In this document: piece by piece, positions 41,862 to 51,100 of the stretch | How the letters are laid out: every line of letters begins with the position of its first letter | How positions within the stretch are numbered: position 1 is the stretch's first letter | Source: an uncultured Kiritimatiellota bacterium | GTDB taxonomy: Bacteria; Verrucomicrobiota; Kiritimatiellia; RFP12; UBA1067 | Direction: 5' to 3' | DNA: 64,000 bases | Assembly: GCA_934635225.1 (NCBI GenBank) | Contig: CAKTYZ010000003.1 | Coordinates: 62,001-126,000 of the forward strand | Translations under genes and position numbers: made by a program | The notes under the pieces: generated by a model | Database searches by the model: none | What the model saw: only the letters and a program-made list of their open reading frames with translations | What the model was told of the DNA's origin: nothing

Positions 41862-43943
41862 TCAAGACTTCATCTTGCCGAAGATGTTGCCGTAGCGGTT
41901 GACGTTCAAGGCCTCGACGAACGAGGCGATCTTCGTCACCGTCGAACACGGGTCAATCGATACGTCCATGCAATCGCCCTCCAGCGTGAGAAGCGGCACG
42001 TTGATCGAATCAAGCTCTTCGCGCAGGTGCTTCGAAAGCGCACGGTCTGCGAGCGAGCAACGCCCGAAGCCATGCGTATAGAGAATGACGCCGTTAAACT
42101 GTCCAGCCGGGACGGCGCGCTTGACGTACTCGACACGAAGTTCGGGATCCAGAAAACCAGACTGCAGAAGCTTCTTTGCCAGTGAACGATACGGATCTTT
42201 CGGGTTCAACGGCTCCCAGCCAACGAAGTTCGTCTCCTCAAAGACAATCGGCGCGTTGCACGTCGTCTCGATGTAGTCAAGATGCCGCGTGTCATAAAAC
42301 GGCGGCAGGTGAAGCCAGAGAAGACGATGCGTGTCACCGATCGAATAGCGCTTCTCGGCCCATTCCTTCTTCATCTGCAACTCTTCCAGATACGCCTTCT
42401 GGATGTCCACGAGCTCCTGCCGTCCCCAAAGCTGAGAAAAGACAATCGCGTTGTAGACCGCCTCGCTGCCTCGCACAAGCGGCGGCGACGTGAAGCGGAG
42501 CTCCTGGCATTTCTTCGCGAGCGTAGCGGCCTCGTTTGAGAGGACGCACGCCTCTTCGAGCCGTGCCGGATCAAGCTTGCGGCCAAACGCCCTCTCCATT
42601 TCGGAGACGGCTTCAGCCAACCCGTCCGCCATCATCTCGACAGCGTTGCGCGAATGCGCGTTGATCGGCGTCTGAAGCGAATAGAGCCTGTTCGTAATCT
42701 TGTGTTCGCGCGCGAGATCGGCGAAAACGCGCTCTGCCTGCTGGCAGGGCTGGACGGTCGAGACAATGTAATCGGGCTTTTCAAGATCCATGCCCTCCAG
42801 CATGCGCAGGAACGAGCATGTCTGCCCGTCGAACCCCTTCTGCGCGGCACGTCCGAGAGCTTCCTTCACCTTGTCCGCCCGGCGCCCAAAGAGCGCGGCA
42901 TACGTCTCCAGCGTGCGGACACGGCAGTCCATTGCGTTCAGGATCTCCGTCGGGAAGAAGAGGTTCCGCCAAACCAGGGGTTTTGTCGTGTCCTTTGAGA
43001 AGAAATCATGCTTGGTCGATTTGATGCGCAGGAGAACCGACTTGCCGCGCGTCGGCTCATATTCGACCTTTGCGAGGTCGAGATGCCCGGACTTCTTGAG
43101 GCTCTCCAGCTGCTTCGCGATAACCGCCGCGCCGAGGGCTCCCATCACCTCGTGATATTGCGGAATGATGATTTCGCTGCCCGTCAGCTTGCCAAGGAAG
43201 TAGGCCACCGCCTTGTTGAACGCAACACCTCCCTGAAAGAGGATCTTCCGCCCCGGGGCGTTCAGGAGAAGCTGCCCGACCGAATTCAAGATCGTCCTCG
43301 CCTGTGCCTTGCACGCACCCGCAAGGAGGTCCCCGATCGGCACACGATTCTTGAACTTGTTGATTGACGTCGCCGAAAGAACGGCACAGACGGAGCTGAA
43401 TTCCGTCTTCGAGTCGTAGTTCACGTGTTCGGCGACCTCTTCAATCTTGACGCCAAGCTTCTGGGCGACGGAATCGAGGAAACTCCCCGTGCCCGCCGCG
43501 CAAACGCCGCTCATCATGCTCGTCCAGAGATTCATCGGCGGATTGTAGACCATGCATTTTGAATCCTGTCCGCCGCAGTCAATGATTGCGTCCACATCCG
43601 GGTGCAGGAACTTCGCACCCGCGACATGCGCTGTCACTTCACTGACCTGAAAGTCGTAAGGGATGAACTTCTTCGTATCCTCGACGATCTGGCTGCCAGT
43701 AACGACGATTGCGGCAATCTGGTCGAAACTCGTGCCCGCGACTTTGAGGAACTCAAGCGCAAGGCGCTTGACCGCGCCACCGGAACACCGTCCGCAAGCA
43801 TTGCATTGTCCCGTACAAGAGACTTTCCCGGACTCGACAGGTTGCGTGCGCTTGTAAACAGAGCGGAGAACCTTGCCGTCTTCTGCGAGAAGAACGGCCT
43901 TGAAGGTCGTGGAGCCAATGTCGATGCCAAGATAGGTTTTCAT
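41862..43943 (-). CDS. Fused 2-hydroxyacyl-CoA dehydratase activator and HgdB-like component
   Basis: 693 residues. Residues 1 to about 270 are an ASKHA-fold activator ATPase (HgdC/BadF type): GIDIGSTTFKAVLL, DCGGQDSKCM, and the [4Fe-4S] dimer ligands C148 (GVCAAGTGSF) and C186 (SSVCAVLS). An extra four-Cys motif C43-x3-C47-x2-C50-x2-C53 sits in the first subdomain. From about residue 310 the protein resembles the iron-sulfur dehydratase B subunit (LFFPTEILNAMD; ETNFVGWEPLNP; GRCSLADRALSKHL). Normally these are separate proteins that perform ATP-driven electron injection. The coupled reaction is unknown. It ends the sugar-utilisation region and has its own -10 box (43975-43970). Confidence 0.8.
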   Translation of the reverse strand: MKTYLGIDIGSTTFKAVLLAEDGKVLRSVYKRTQPVESGKVSCTGQCNACGRCSGGAVKRLALEFLKVAGTSFDQIAAIVVTGSQIVEDTKKFIPYDFQVSEVTAHVAGAKFLHPDVDAIIDCGGQDSKCMVYNPPMNLWTSMMSGVCAAGTGSFLDSVAQKLGVKIEEVAEHVNYDSKTEFSSVCAVLSATSINKFKNRVPIGDLLAGACKAQARTILNSVGQLLLNAPGRKILFQGGVAFNKAVAYFLGKLTGSEIIIPQYHEVMGALGAAVIAKQLESLKKSGHLDLAKVEYEPTRGKSVLLRIKSTKHDFFSKDTTKPLVWRNLFFPTEILNAMDCRVRTLETYAALFGRRADKVKEALGRAAQKGFDGQTCSFLRMLEGMDLEKPDYIVSTVQPCQQAERVFADLAREHKITNRLYSLQTPINAHSRNAVEMMADGLAEAVSEMERAFGRKLDPARLEEACVLSNEAATLAKKCQELRFTSPPLVRGSEAVYNAIVFSQLWGRQELVDIQKAYLEELQMKKEWAEKRYSIGDTHRLLWLHLPPFYDTRHLDYIETTCNAPIVFEETNFVGWEPLNPKDPYRSLAKKLLQSGFLDPELRVEYVKRAVPAGQFNGVILYTHGFGRCSLADRALSKHLREELDSINVPLLTLEGDCMDVSIDPCSTVTKIASFVEALNVNRYGNIFGKMKS

Positions 43944-43969
43944 GAAGCCGATTCCTTAAATGAGCGCGT

Positions 43970-43975
43970 ATTATA
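43970..43975 (-). promoter_or_regulatory. -10 element of the fused activator gene
   Basis: TATAAT on the minus strand after ATTATGT, an extended -10. The 154 nt between this gene and the FGGY kinase hold no other visible gene. Confidence 0.45.
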
Positions 43976-44097
43976 ACATAATTTAGCGGAAAGCGTCTTC
44001 CGTTCGTCCAAACTCAACATTCGACACGGCATCTCGGCGTCAAGATGTCCGACATTGCGGCGCCCGTCACAAAGGCGCAGGAGACGCGCTTCCCCCG

Positions 44098-45588
44098 TCA
44101 GTCCTTCTGCGGACGGTAGACGGGCGCGAGCGCGTCGTGAATGCGGCGATAGCAAGTAAAGAGATGATCGTATCGCGCCACTGCCTCAGGATCGGGTCGA
44201 ATCGTGCGATCGATATGCAGGCATTTCGCGACGGCATCCTTCACGTCCGCAAAAAGACCGATTCCCGTCCCAGCCAAGAGGCAGGCTCCAAAACTCGCGT
44301 CTCCGGGCGTCGGGACGGCAACTTCACAGTTGAAAACATTCGTGACGATCTCGCTCCAAAGCGTCGAGCGTGCGCCGCCGCCAATCAGGAAGATGCGCTT
44401 CACGGCAAGACGCATCTCTTCCAGCGTTCGGTAGCAGTCCCTGAGCGAATAGGCGACGCCTTCCATCAACGCGCGCGAAAAGTCACCACGCGTTGAAGAG
44501 ATCGAGACACCCGTAAACGAGGCGCGCAAGTTCGAGTCCCAGTAGGGGCATCGCTCGCCCTGAAGATAGGGGTGAAAGAAGATGCCGTTCGCGCCAATCG
44601 GAGAGTTCTTCGCCTCCGCGCCCATCACTTCCCAGACGTTCCGCCCGTCAAGGGACTCTTTGTAGAAGTTGTCACGAAACCACCGCTGGCAGAGGGCCGC
44701 TGAGTTCGTCGCGCTGACCGAGTACCACATGCCCGGAACGATGTGCGAATAGGTGAGCGTCTTCGGATGCGGATGAGCCTCGGCCGTCATGGCATTGACG
44801 TTCCCCGCCGTCGCGAGCTTGATGATGAGGTCACCCGGCTCGACGGCACCCGCACCATAGTCTTCGACCGCGCTGTCGGACGAGCCACAGACAACTGGCA
44901 TCCCCTCAGGAAGCCCCGTCGCGGCAGCCGCCTCAGCCGTCACGCCGCCCACGACATCCGTCGGATTCACTAGAGGCGGCAATGCAGACATCTTCAGCCC
45001 AGCAAGCGCAACCAGCTCAGGGCTCCAACACGCCTTCTTCATATCCCAGAAAAGCGTACCCTGCGCCTCGATGCCATCCGTCGCGACATGTCCTGTCAGC
45101 AGATAGCGCACATAATCCTTCACAAAAAGGACATGCTCCGTCTTCTTGAGGACATCCGGCTCGTTCGCCTTCAGCCACATCATCTGAGGGAGCGTCCATG
45201 TCGGCGCGGGCATCTGGTAGCACGTTGAGAAGACCTTCTCGCCCCATCCCGCCTTCAACGCCGCGCATTCTGACGTCGCCCGCTGGTCCGTCCACATGAT
45301 TGTCCGCCGGACGGGCTTCAATGCCGCGTCGAGCAACACGGCGTTGTGCGTCGAGCCGTCCAGCGCACAAGCCGCGACAGACTTGAGGTCAACGCCCTTC
45401 TCCGCAAGCTTCCCAAGGGATGCGCAAAGCGCCGCCCACCAATCGGACGGCGTCTGCTCGCTCCATCCCGGATGCTCGTGGAAAGTCGCAAATTCCGTTG
45501 ATGCCTCGCCGACAAAACGTCCCTTCTCGTCAAGAACCGTCGTCTTACACCCACCGGTGCCGTAGTCAATGCCCAAAAGTAGTTTCAT
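44098..45588 (-). CDS. FGGY-family carbohydrate kinase, xylulokinase-like
   Basis: 496 residues, normal for the family. N-terminal LLLGIDYGTGGCKTTVLD phosphate loop, WTDQRA, catalytic DSAVEDYGAGAVEPG region, and C-terminal signature IFLIGGGARSTLWSEIVTNVF. FGGY kinases phosphorylate sugars such as xylulose, gluconate or ribulose; xylulokinase is the closest visual match. It is the last of four tightly spaced genes (GH2 fusion, ROK kinase, SIS isomerase, this gene), 12 nt behind the isomerase, so it probably acts on a sugar from that pathway. Confidence 0.85.
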   Translation of the reverse strand: MKLLLGIDYGTGGCKTTVLDEKGRFVGEASTEFATFHEHPGWSEQTPSDWWAALCASLGKLAEKGVDLKSVAACALDGSTHNAVLLDAALKPVRRTIMWTDQRATSECAALKAGWGEKVFSTCYQMPAPTWTLPQMMWLKANEPDVLKKTEHVLFVKDYVRYLLTGHVATDGIEAQGTLFWDMKKACWSPELVALAGLKMSALPPLVNPTDVVGGVTAEAAAATGLPEGMPVVCGSSDSAVEDYGAGAVEPGDLIIKLATAGNVNAMTAEAHPHPKTLTYSHIVPGMWYSVSATNSAALCQRWFRDNFYKESLDGRNVWEVMGAEAKNSPIGANGIFFHPYLQGERCPYWDSNLRASFTGVSISSTRGDFSRALMEGVAYSLRDCYRTLEEMRLAVKRIFLIGGGARSTLWSEIVTNVFNCEVAVPTPGDASFGACLLAGTGIGLFADVKDAVAKCLHIDRTIRPDPEAVARYDHLFTCYRRIHDALAPVYRPQKD

Positions 45589-45600
45589 TCTGCTCCCTTT

Positions 45601-46215
45601 TTAGAACAATTTGTCCTCAATGGCCGCACAAAGCGCATGATAAACAGGCAAATGCAGTTCCTGGACTCTGTACGTCTCCCGTTCGGGCACGCCGATCACG
45701 GCATCCGCCAGTGCTCCCAGTTGCCCTCCGCCCGCGCCTGTCAAGGCTATGACCTTCAGTCCCTTCGCATGGGCAACACGCGCGGCATTCACGCAGTTCA
45801 CGCTGTTGCCGCTCGTGGAAAGAGCAATCAGCACGTCTCCCGGACAGCCAAGGCCCAAGACCTGCTGGGCAAACGCCGTCTCCCAGGAAACGTCATTGGC
45901 AAACGCCGTCAGGATCCCGCACATCGACACGAGCGAAACCGCCGGCAGAGACCCTTCGAGCCGACCGACGAGATCCGACGGCAGATGCGCCGCAAGGTCC
46001 GGCGGAATGCTGCGGCGCTTGCGGAACTTCTTCAGGAGTTCGCCCACGATGTGGTCGGAATCCGACGCGCTCCCGCCATTTCCACAGGTCAACACCTTGC
46101 GCCCTGAGCGAAAACACGTCAACAAAAGATCAAAGGCTTTGACGATCTCGCCTTGACAAACTGCCAACTGCGGATAGCGTTCAATGAGCTCGGAGAGGGT
46201 ATCGTCCATAAGCAT
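45601..46215 (-). CDS. SIS-domain sugar-phosphate isomerase, GmhA-like
   Basis: 204 residues. GmhA/DiaA-type SIS fold: TCGNGGSASDSDHIVGEL, LIALSTSGNSVNCVNAA, IALTGAGGGQL and the closing QELHLPVYHALCAAIED. An insertion of about 25 residues (KKFRKRRSIPPDLAAHLP...) follows the first motif, unlike GmhA of LPS heptose synthesis. Flanked by two sugar kinases in one operon, it more likely isomerises a catabolic sugar phosphate. ATG 46215 has GGAG at 8 nt; ATG 46209 is less well placed. Confidence 0.8.
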   Translation of the reverse strand: MLMDDTLSELIERYPQLAVCQGEIVKAFDLLLTCFRSGRKVLTCGNGGSASDSDHIVGELLKKFRKRRSIPPDLAAHLPSDLVGRLEGSLPAVSLVSMCGILTAFANDVSWETAFAQQVLGLGCPGDVLIALSTSGNSVNCVNAARVAHAKGLKVIALTGAGGGQLGALADAVIGVPERETYRVQELHLPVYHALCAAIEDKLF

Positions 46216-46217
46216 GC

Positions 46218-47150
46218 TTATTTCTCCAGATTTGCCACGGCAAGCGCCGCATAATCACCGATGTTCTCCGAAAGTCCCGCCGGGACGATCCGACAGACTT
46301 GGCGGGCAAGCGGCAACGCCTCCCGTTCAAGAATCGGCTGCACCTCGCGCAAGAAACGCGCGGACTGACGCATGAAGACACCGCCCAAAACAATCATTTC
46401 AGGATTAAGAACGTCAATCACATACGCGAGAATCATTCCAAGATGCGCAGCCGATTCCCTGAAGACTTCCGTACAGAACGCATCACCTGCATCCATACGA
46501 AGAAACAGTTCCTTTGCGCTGAAGCCCTCCGGCAAGTCAAGCCCCTTCTCTTGCGCCCGAATCCGCGCGAGCTTCGCCATCCCCGCGCCTGAACAGAACC
46601 CCTCGGCGCTGCCGGCCTTGTTGTAGCCAACTGGCCCCGTCGGCGCGAGGCGAATGTGCCCGATTTCGCCGGCATTGTCGTTCGTGCCGGCATAAAGCCG
46701 TCCATTCAGGATGAGACCCGCCCCAAGCCCTGTTCCAAACGTCATGAACACCATGTTTCGCGTGCCTCGTCCCGCACCGAACTTCCATTCCGCGTATGCG
46801 CAGGCATTCGCGTCATTTTGGAGATGGACCGGGACCGTGTAGCGATCCGCAAAGAACTGCACGACAGGCACCTCGTCCCAACCCGGCAGGTTCGGCGGGG
46901 AGAGGATGACACCGCGCGCCGAGTCCAACGGTCCGCCGCAGGAGACCCCGACGTTCGCAATCCGATGCGCCGCGCCCGCAAAGTAGGCGTCAATCCGCTG
47001 ACGAAACGACTCCAGGACCGTCTGCCACGCAAGTCCTGCCGTCGGGAACTCCTCACGGTGCAGAATCTTCACCGAATCCGTCGTACAGTCGCCGATGGAC
47101 AACGCGCACTTCGTTCCTCCAATGTCTACGCCAACAGATACGTCGCTCAT
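46218..47150 (-). CDS. ROK-family sugar kinase
   Basis: 310 residues. ROK fold with ATP loop VGVDIGGTKCALSIG, catalytic LQNDANACAYAEWKFG (Asp of NDAN) and GTGLGAGLI. The zinc site normally reading GHxx(n)CxCGxxGCxE is replaced by GHIRLAPTGPVGYNKAGSAEGFCSG, keeping the His but losing the CxCGxxGC cysteines; this looks like a distinct ROK subgroup. There is no helix-turn-helix, so it is a kinase and not a repressor. It follows the GH2 fusion by 10 nt (AAGGAGG before ATG). Confidence 0.88.
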   Translation of the reverse strand: MSDVSVGVDIGGTKCALSIGDCTTDSVKILHREEFPTAGLAWQTVLESFRQRIDAYFAGAAHRIANVGVSCGGPLDSARGVILSPPNLPGWDEVPVVQFFADRYTVPVHLQNDANACAYAEWKFGAGRGTRNMVFMTFGTGLGAGLILNGRLYAGTNDNAGEIGHIRLAPTGPVGYNKAGSAEGFCSGAGMAKLARIRAQEKGLDLPEGFSAKELFLRMDAGDAFCTEVFRESAAHLGMILAYVIDVLNPEMIVLGGVFMRQSARFLREVQPILEREALPLARQVCRIVPAGLSENIGDYAALAVANLEK

Positions 47151-47160
47151 TCGCCTCCTT

Positions 47161-50100
47161 TTAAATGGCCGTCACATCCCATTTCTCGGTCGTGGGCCTC
47201 GCCTCAAGCTTGAAACCCTGCACATCCTTCAGGCGAAGTTCGGGATGAAGTTCCTCCGCCTTCCACAGGCGCAAAACCGGACCGTCCACGCCTTCGGCGC
47301 GCACATCACGCAAGTCAAGAAGCCGAACATAGGCCCCGCGCATGAATTCCCGCACAGGGTCCCGAAACGCCATTTCGCAAGCATTCAGGCGCAACACCAG
47401 CGGCACACGCGCATCCGCCCAGACGTTGAGCGGCTGACCGATGTTCCGAGCCTTGACTCGACAGAAGGCGATGTCCGCCAACGGTGCGCCCTTCTGCCAG
47501 ATTTCATTGCCGGAAAAATTGTAATGGAGAAAACGGTCCGCTCCGTCAATCTCGCAGTCTTCGACGACGATATCACCCGGAGGATTGCGAATCGGCTGAA
47601 GGAAATCAGCGAAATAGGTCCAGAACGAAAGCAAATTGTGACGTCCGATTCCCTGGCAGTCGTTCCCGGCAATCTGATCTGCACGCGGCAGGGTATTGCG
47701 AATCGGCCACTCACCCGGCCCCCAGACCTTGACCCGCCGCACACGCACATGCGTGCCGCCGAAACGAAAGGCGCTGCATGCCGTGTTGAGACGGCAGTCC
47801 TCAACCAGCACATCCGTGTTGTCATACCCCGCGATGCAGTCGTCTCCGCACCGGATGTCGCAATTCCGAACCGTCACGCGATCGCACCCGCGCATATGGA
47901 CACCGTCATGTCCGCCACGTATGGTCAAGTTCTCGAAACAGAGGTCCGCGCACGTATTGAAGTGATTCGCCCAGTTCCCCGTGCGCCGAAGCTCGATGCC
48001 GCGCACCAAGACGTTCGTCGATCCAAACGCATTGATGCCATGCGCCCCCCGAAAGCCCTCCTCGCCCTGCGGATCGAAAGAGTTGTTTCCGTCGATCACA
48101 CTTCCGCGCTCGCCGAGAATCACCACGTTCGTCGCCGCAACAAGACGGATGACGCCGCGATTCCAACGCGCTGCAGGATTCGTGAGCGGATGCCGATAGT
48201 CCTTCGAACGCTTGGCGATGGGGAGCCACAACGCCTGCCGCGCCGAAGCGAGGACTCCCGGCGGCAGAGGCTCAACCTCGTCGGCCTCGAGAATGTCATA
48301 CGCATCCAAATCCCGCGAAGCGGAGAGGACGGCATTCTCGAGCAAATGAAGCGTCACGTTCGACCGCACACGCAAAGACGAGATCCTGTGGACTCCCGGC
48401 GCAATCTCGACTGTTCCGCCTCCCTGCCGCCACACCGCATCAATCTGGCCCTGAATCTCCGCCGTTTCATCGGTCAGCGCGTCCGGAAGCCATTTCTTGA
48501 CCCGTTTCCAGTCGAACGGCGGTTCACCATAAAGGAAGTGATTCACATAAGGCTTGCCATCCAGCGTCGCATCGATCTGGATGACGCCCTGACCTGAAAA
48601 CGCTACAGAGCCCAATTCGACCTTGCCATTCGCAGGAATCCGGAAGGTCTTCTCCAGCAAGACCGTCTCCGTCTCCAAGTCCGTCAAGCGCGCCGTGCCT
48701 TCTATCGGACGACGCGCGTCATTCACCGCCCACGCCTTGTGGTCATCGGTCACGCAGACGATTTGGTCGCGCTGGGCGTTCTTGAGCGCGAAGTAGGCGC
48801 GCTTCTTGCCGCCATACCAGTCCACGACCGCGTCCGAGATGACCGGCCAGCCGTCTCGCACGTTCCACCAGATCAGCCCATTTGAGCGCGTGAACTTACG
48901 GCTGCGGAAGAGTTCGCAGAACGTCTTCATCGCCTCGGCTTGAACGAACTGGCTCTGCGCAATGAACGTGTCGAGATCCGTCTCGACACCGCCAAACATC
49001 AAACGGACCTGATTCGTCATGAGCGAATTGCGACGCTGTCCAAACGAGCCGACACGCCAATCAACCGCCTTGAAAACCCACTCGTCGTTCCAGCGAAGTT
49101 CCGAAGGATTCTTGAGAAACGACGCCGACGCGGTCACCCATGGATAGACATTCGACGCGGTCATCATCCGTTCGAGAGACGCGCGATTCGGGCATCCATG
49201 ATACCCCATCTCGGAGACGAACCACGCGGGGCTATTCGTGTAGTAGTCCGTCTTGTACGCGCCACGTGCCCCCCAAAGATGGTCCTCGGACGGCTGGGCG
49301 CGCCTCGCGAAGACATCCGGCGAGACATACGGCGAACTCGGCAGATAGGGCCGCGTCACGTCGAACTCGTAGATGACATCCGCCAGCGTGCGACGACTGT
49401 TGCGGTCACCATTCGGGTCGCGTCCCAAAGCCCCGAGCTGCCACGACGCCGCCTGGTCGTTCTCGTTGTTGCCGCTCCACAAGACAAGCGACGCGCGGTT
49501 GCGCAAACGCAATATGACCGACCGCGCCTCGGCCTCCGTCTGCTTCGCGTAGTCGTCCCCCTGCGGGAAGACGCTGCACCCGGTCATGAAGTCCTGCCAG
49601 ACCATAAGGCCGTTCGCGTCACACCAATCGAAAAACGCATCCGGCTCATACACGCCACCGCCCCAAACACGGACCATGTTGCAGTTCAGGTCCTTAAAGA
49701 GTTCCAGCGTCTCGACAATCCGGTCTTTCTGCCGCGACGGAATCGCGTCAAGCGGAACCCAGTTCGACCCTCGGACATAGCAGGGCTCGCCGTTGATCTT
49801 GAAGAGGAACTGTCCGGGACGCTCGGGGCCGTAGACGTCTTCGCGCACAAGCTCAACCGTCCGCACGCCAATCTTCTCCGCATGCGAGGCCAGAACACGC
49901 CCGTCATCGCCCTGCACCTCAAAACGCGCTTCATACAGCGCGGGTTCGCCAGAGCCGCGCGGCCACCAAAGATCAGGGCGGTCCAGACGAAGCCGCAAAT
50001 TAGGGAAATGCCCCGTCAGCGTCTGTTCGGCCTTCGCCGCGAGCCTGCCGTTCCGCGTCAGCGTCGCGACAATCTTCGCATGGTCCAGCGTGGAAAACGG

Positions 50101-50814
50101 CGACCGCACGCGACAGCGCGCAATCAGATCGGCGAAAGCCCTTTTCGCGTCAAGAGAACGGACGATCCACGCCGTTTGGTCAATCTGCACGGGGCCTTCG
50201 ACCCTCAGCGAAACATCGCGCCAAAGGCCGCTGACAAAGGCCCGAGGCAGAATGTCCCAGCCGCCCATGTGCCCCGCCTTCCGGAACGGCTCCCCGTCCG
50301 CACCGCCACTCATCGAATAGCCGAGTTCGCCCAATGTCGCGTCCTGCGCCTCGCACATCACGCTCCGCAACAGGACCTGTACCGTGTTCATGCCATCACG
50401 CAACCGCGACGTTATGTCAAAGCGATGTGGGATCAACATATTAGAGGACCCACCGATCTTTTCGCCGTTCAGGAAGTAGTCCGCCAACGTATCAACACCG
50501 TCAAAACACAACAGAACGCGTCCGCCCGGTGGGATGGACGGCTTCTCGAATGCCCGCGCATAAAGCCACTGGTAACCTTCATACGGACGCAACAGACGGG
50601 CGTTAAGGCCGACCTCTGGCACGGGCAAGTCACCCGCTCGCACAAGATCAAGTTCACAATTTCCGGGAACAGTCGCCGTGACGGTTCTCACCTGAAGTCC
50701 CGAGGGCAAGGGAAGGGACCGAACGGCCCCTGCGTCCGGCTGGGGAAATGCGTCAAGACGCCAGTCGCCGTTCAACGACAGAACAGCGGCAATCACACAA
50801 AGGGCATTTATCAT
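47161..50814 (-). CDS. Secreted GH2 beta-mannosidase-like enzyme fused to a GH28-like beta-helix
   Basis: 1,217 residues. A short signal (MINALCVIAAVLS) is followed by the GH2 sugar-binding, immunoglobulin and TIM-barrel domains. The barrel has MVRVWGGGVYEPDAFFDWC, acid/base Glu451 in WSGNNEND and nucleophile Glu535 in FVSEMGYHG, closest to beta-mannosidases. From about residue 770 a right-handed beta-helix follows (GGGTVEIAPGVHRISS; NVTLHLLENAVLSAS). It keeps the Asp positions of polygalacturonases (HDG at about 969-971, GDDC at 990) but lacks the usual GHG. Two glycosidase activities on one secreted chain suggest attack on a branched uronic-acid-containing polymer. It heads the ROK-SIS-FGGY operon. 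Confidence 0.78.
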   Translation of the reverse strand: MINALCVIAAVLSLNGDWRLDAFPQPDAGAVRSLPLPSGLQVRTVTATVPGNCELDLVRAGDLPVPEVGLNARLLRPYEGYQWLYARAFEKPSIPPGGRVLLCFDGVDTLADYFLNGEKIGGSSNMLIPHRFDITSRLRDGMNTVQVLLRSVMCEAQDATLGELGYSMSGGADGEPFRKAGHMGGWDILPRAFVSGLWRDVSLRVEGPVQIDQTAWIVRSLDAKRAFADLIARCRVRSPFSTLDHAKIVATLTRNGRLAAKAEQTLTGHFPNLRLRLDRPDLWWPRGSGEPALYEARFEVQGDDGRVLASHAEKIGVRTVELVREDVYGPERPGQFLFKINGEPCYVRGSNWVPLDAIPSRQKDRIVETLELFKDLNCNMVRVWGGGVYEPDAFFDWCDANGLMVWQDFMTGCSVFPQGDDYAKQTEAEARSVILRLRNRASLVLWSGNNENDQAASWQLGALGRDPNGDRNSRRTLADVIYEFDVTRPYLPSSPYVSPDVFARRAQPSEDHLWGARGAYKTDYYTNSPAWFVSEMGYHGCPNRASLERMMTASNVYPWVTASASFLKNPSELRWNDEWVFKAVDWRVGSFGQRRNSLMTNQVRLMFGGVETDLDTFIAQSQFVQAEAMKTFCELFRSRKFTRSNGLIWWNVRDGWPVISDAVVDWYGGKKRAYFALKNAQRDQIVCVTDDHKAWAVNDARRPIEGTARLTDLETETVLLEKTFRIPANGKVELGSVAFSGQGVIQIDATLDGKPYVNHFLYGEPPFDWKRVKKWLPDALTDETAEIQGQIDAVWRQGGGTVEIAPGVHRISSLRVRSNVTLHLLENAVLSASRDLDAYDILEADEVEPLPPGVLASARQALWLPIAKRSKDYRHPLTNPAARWNRGVIRLVAATNVVILGERGSVIDGNNSFDPQGEEGFRGAHGINAFGSTNVLVRGIELRRTGNWANHFNTCADLCFENLTIRGGHDGVHMRGCDRVTVRNCDIRCGDDCIAGYDNTDVLVEDCRLNTACSAFRFGGTHVRVRRVKVWGPGEWPIRNTLPRADQIAGNDCQGIGRHNLLSFWTYFADFLQPIRNPPGDIVVEDCEIDGADRFLHYNFSGNEIWQKGAPLADIAFCRVKARNIGQPLNVWADARVPLVLRLNACEMAFRDPVREFMRGAYVRLLDLRDVRAEGVDGPVLRLWKAEELHPELRLKDVQGFKLEARPTTEKWDVTAI

Positions 50815-50861
50815 GCGAGATCCTTCCTACTTTGTCATTATCCCGATTCAAGGTAATGGGA

Positions 50862-50867
50862 ATTATA
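50862..50867 (-). promoter_or_regulatory. -10 element of the GH2-fusion operon
   Basis: TATAAT on the minus strand after ATTTGC, an extended -10, about 47 nt before the start codon. Confidence 0.5.
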
Positions 50868-50915
50868 GCAAATCTCCCATCCCCTCTGCAAACTGCGGCA
50901 GAAGACGAAAATGGT

Positions 50916-51100
50916 ACCAAAATGGTAATATCTAACGGGTCAGCAAAGAAGAGAGGCAGGCCATGGGGATCGACAAGGAGAGAAAGCGAACAACGCCACC
51001 CCATAGATGCCGGGGACGGCCCGGAACGGATGCTTCAACCGATGCGGATGGAAGGGGCGTCTCCATGCGGATGGATGAGCCGCCTCCATGCGGATGGGCC
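50916..51100 (+). repeat. Dispersed repeat element, locus 2 (3 x 23-bp units plus AT-hook-like mini-ORF)
   Basis: About 185 bp closely matching locus 1 (14687-14876). The three 23-bp units start at 51042, 51065 and 51088. The left part reads MVISNGSAKKRGRPWGS from ATG 50922; here the frame stays open for 81 codons to 51167, through the 23-bp units. The gap 50815-51190 holds this element and the GH2 promoter, and no other gene is seen. No ribosome binding site precedes ATG 50922. Confidence 0.85.

Noticed and set aside
45601..46215. SIS gene as LPS heptose isomerase gmhA
   Set aside because: The fold matches, but the insertion after the first motif and the sugar-kinase operon point to catabolism; no hldE or gmhB is nearby.
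14687..51100. The 23-bp repeat arrays as CRISPR arrays
   Set aside because: Units are contiguous with no variable spacers, only three per locus, and no cas gene is in the window.
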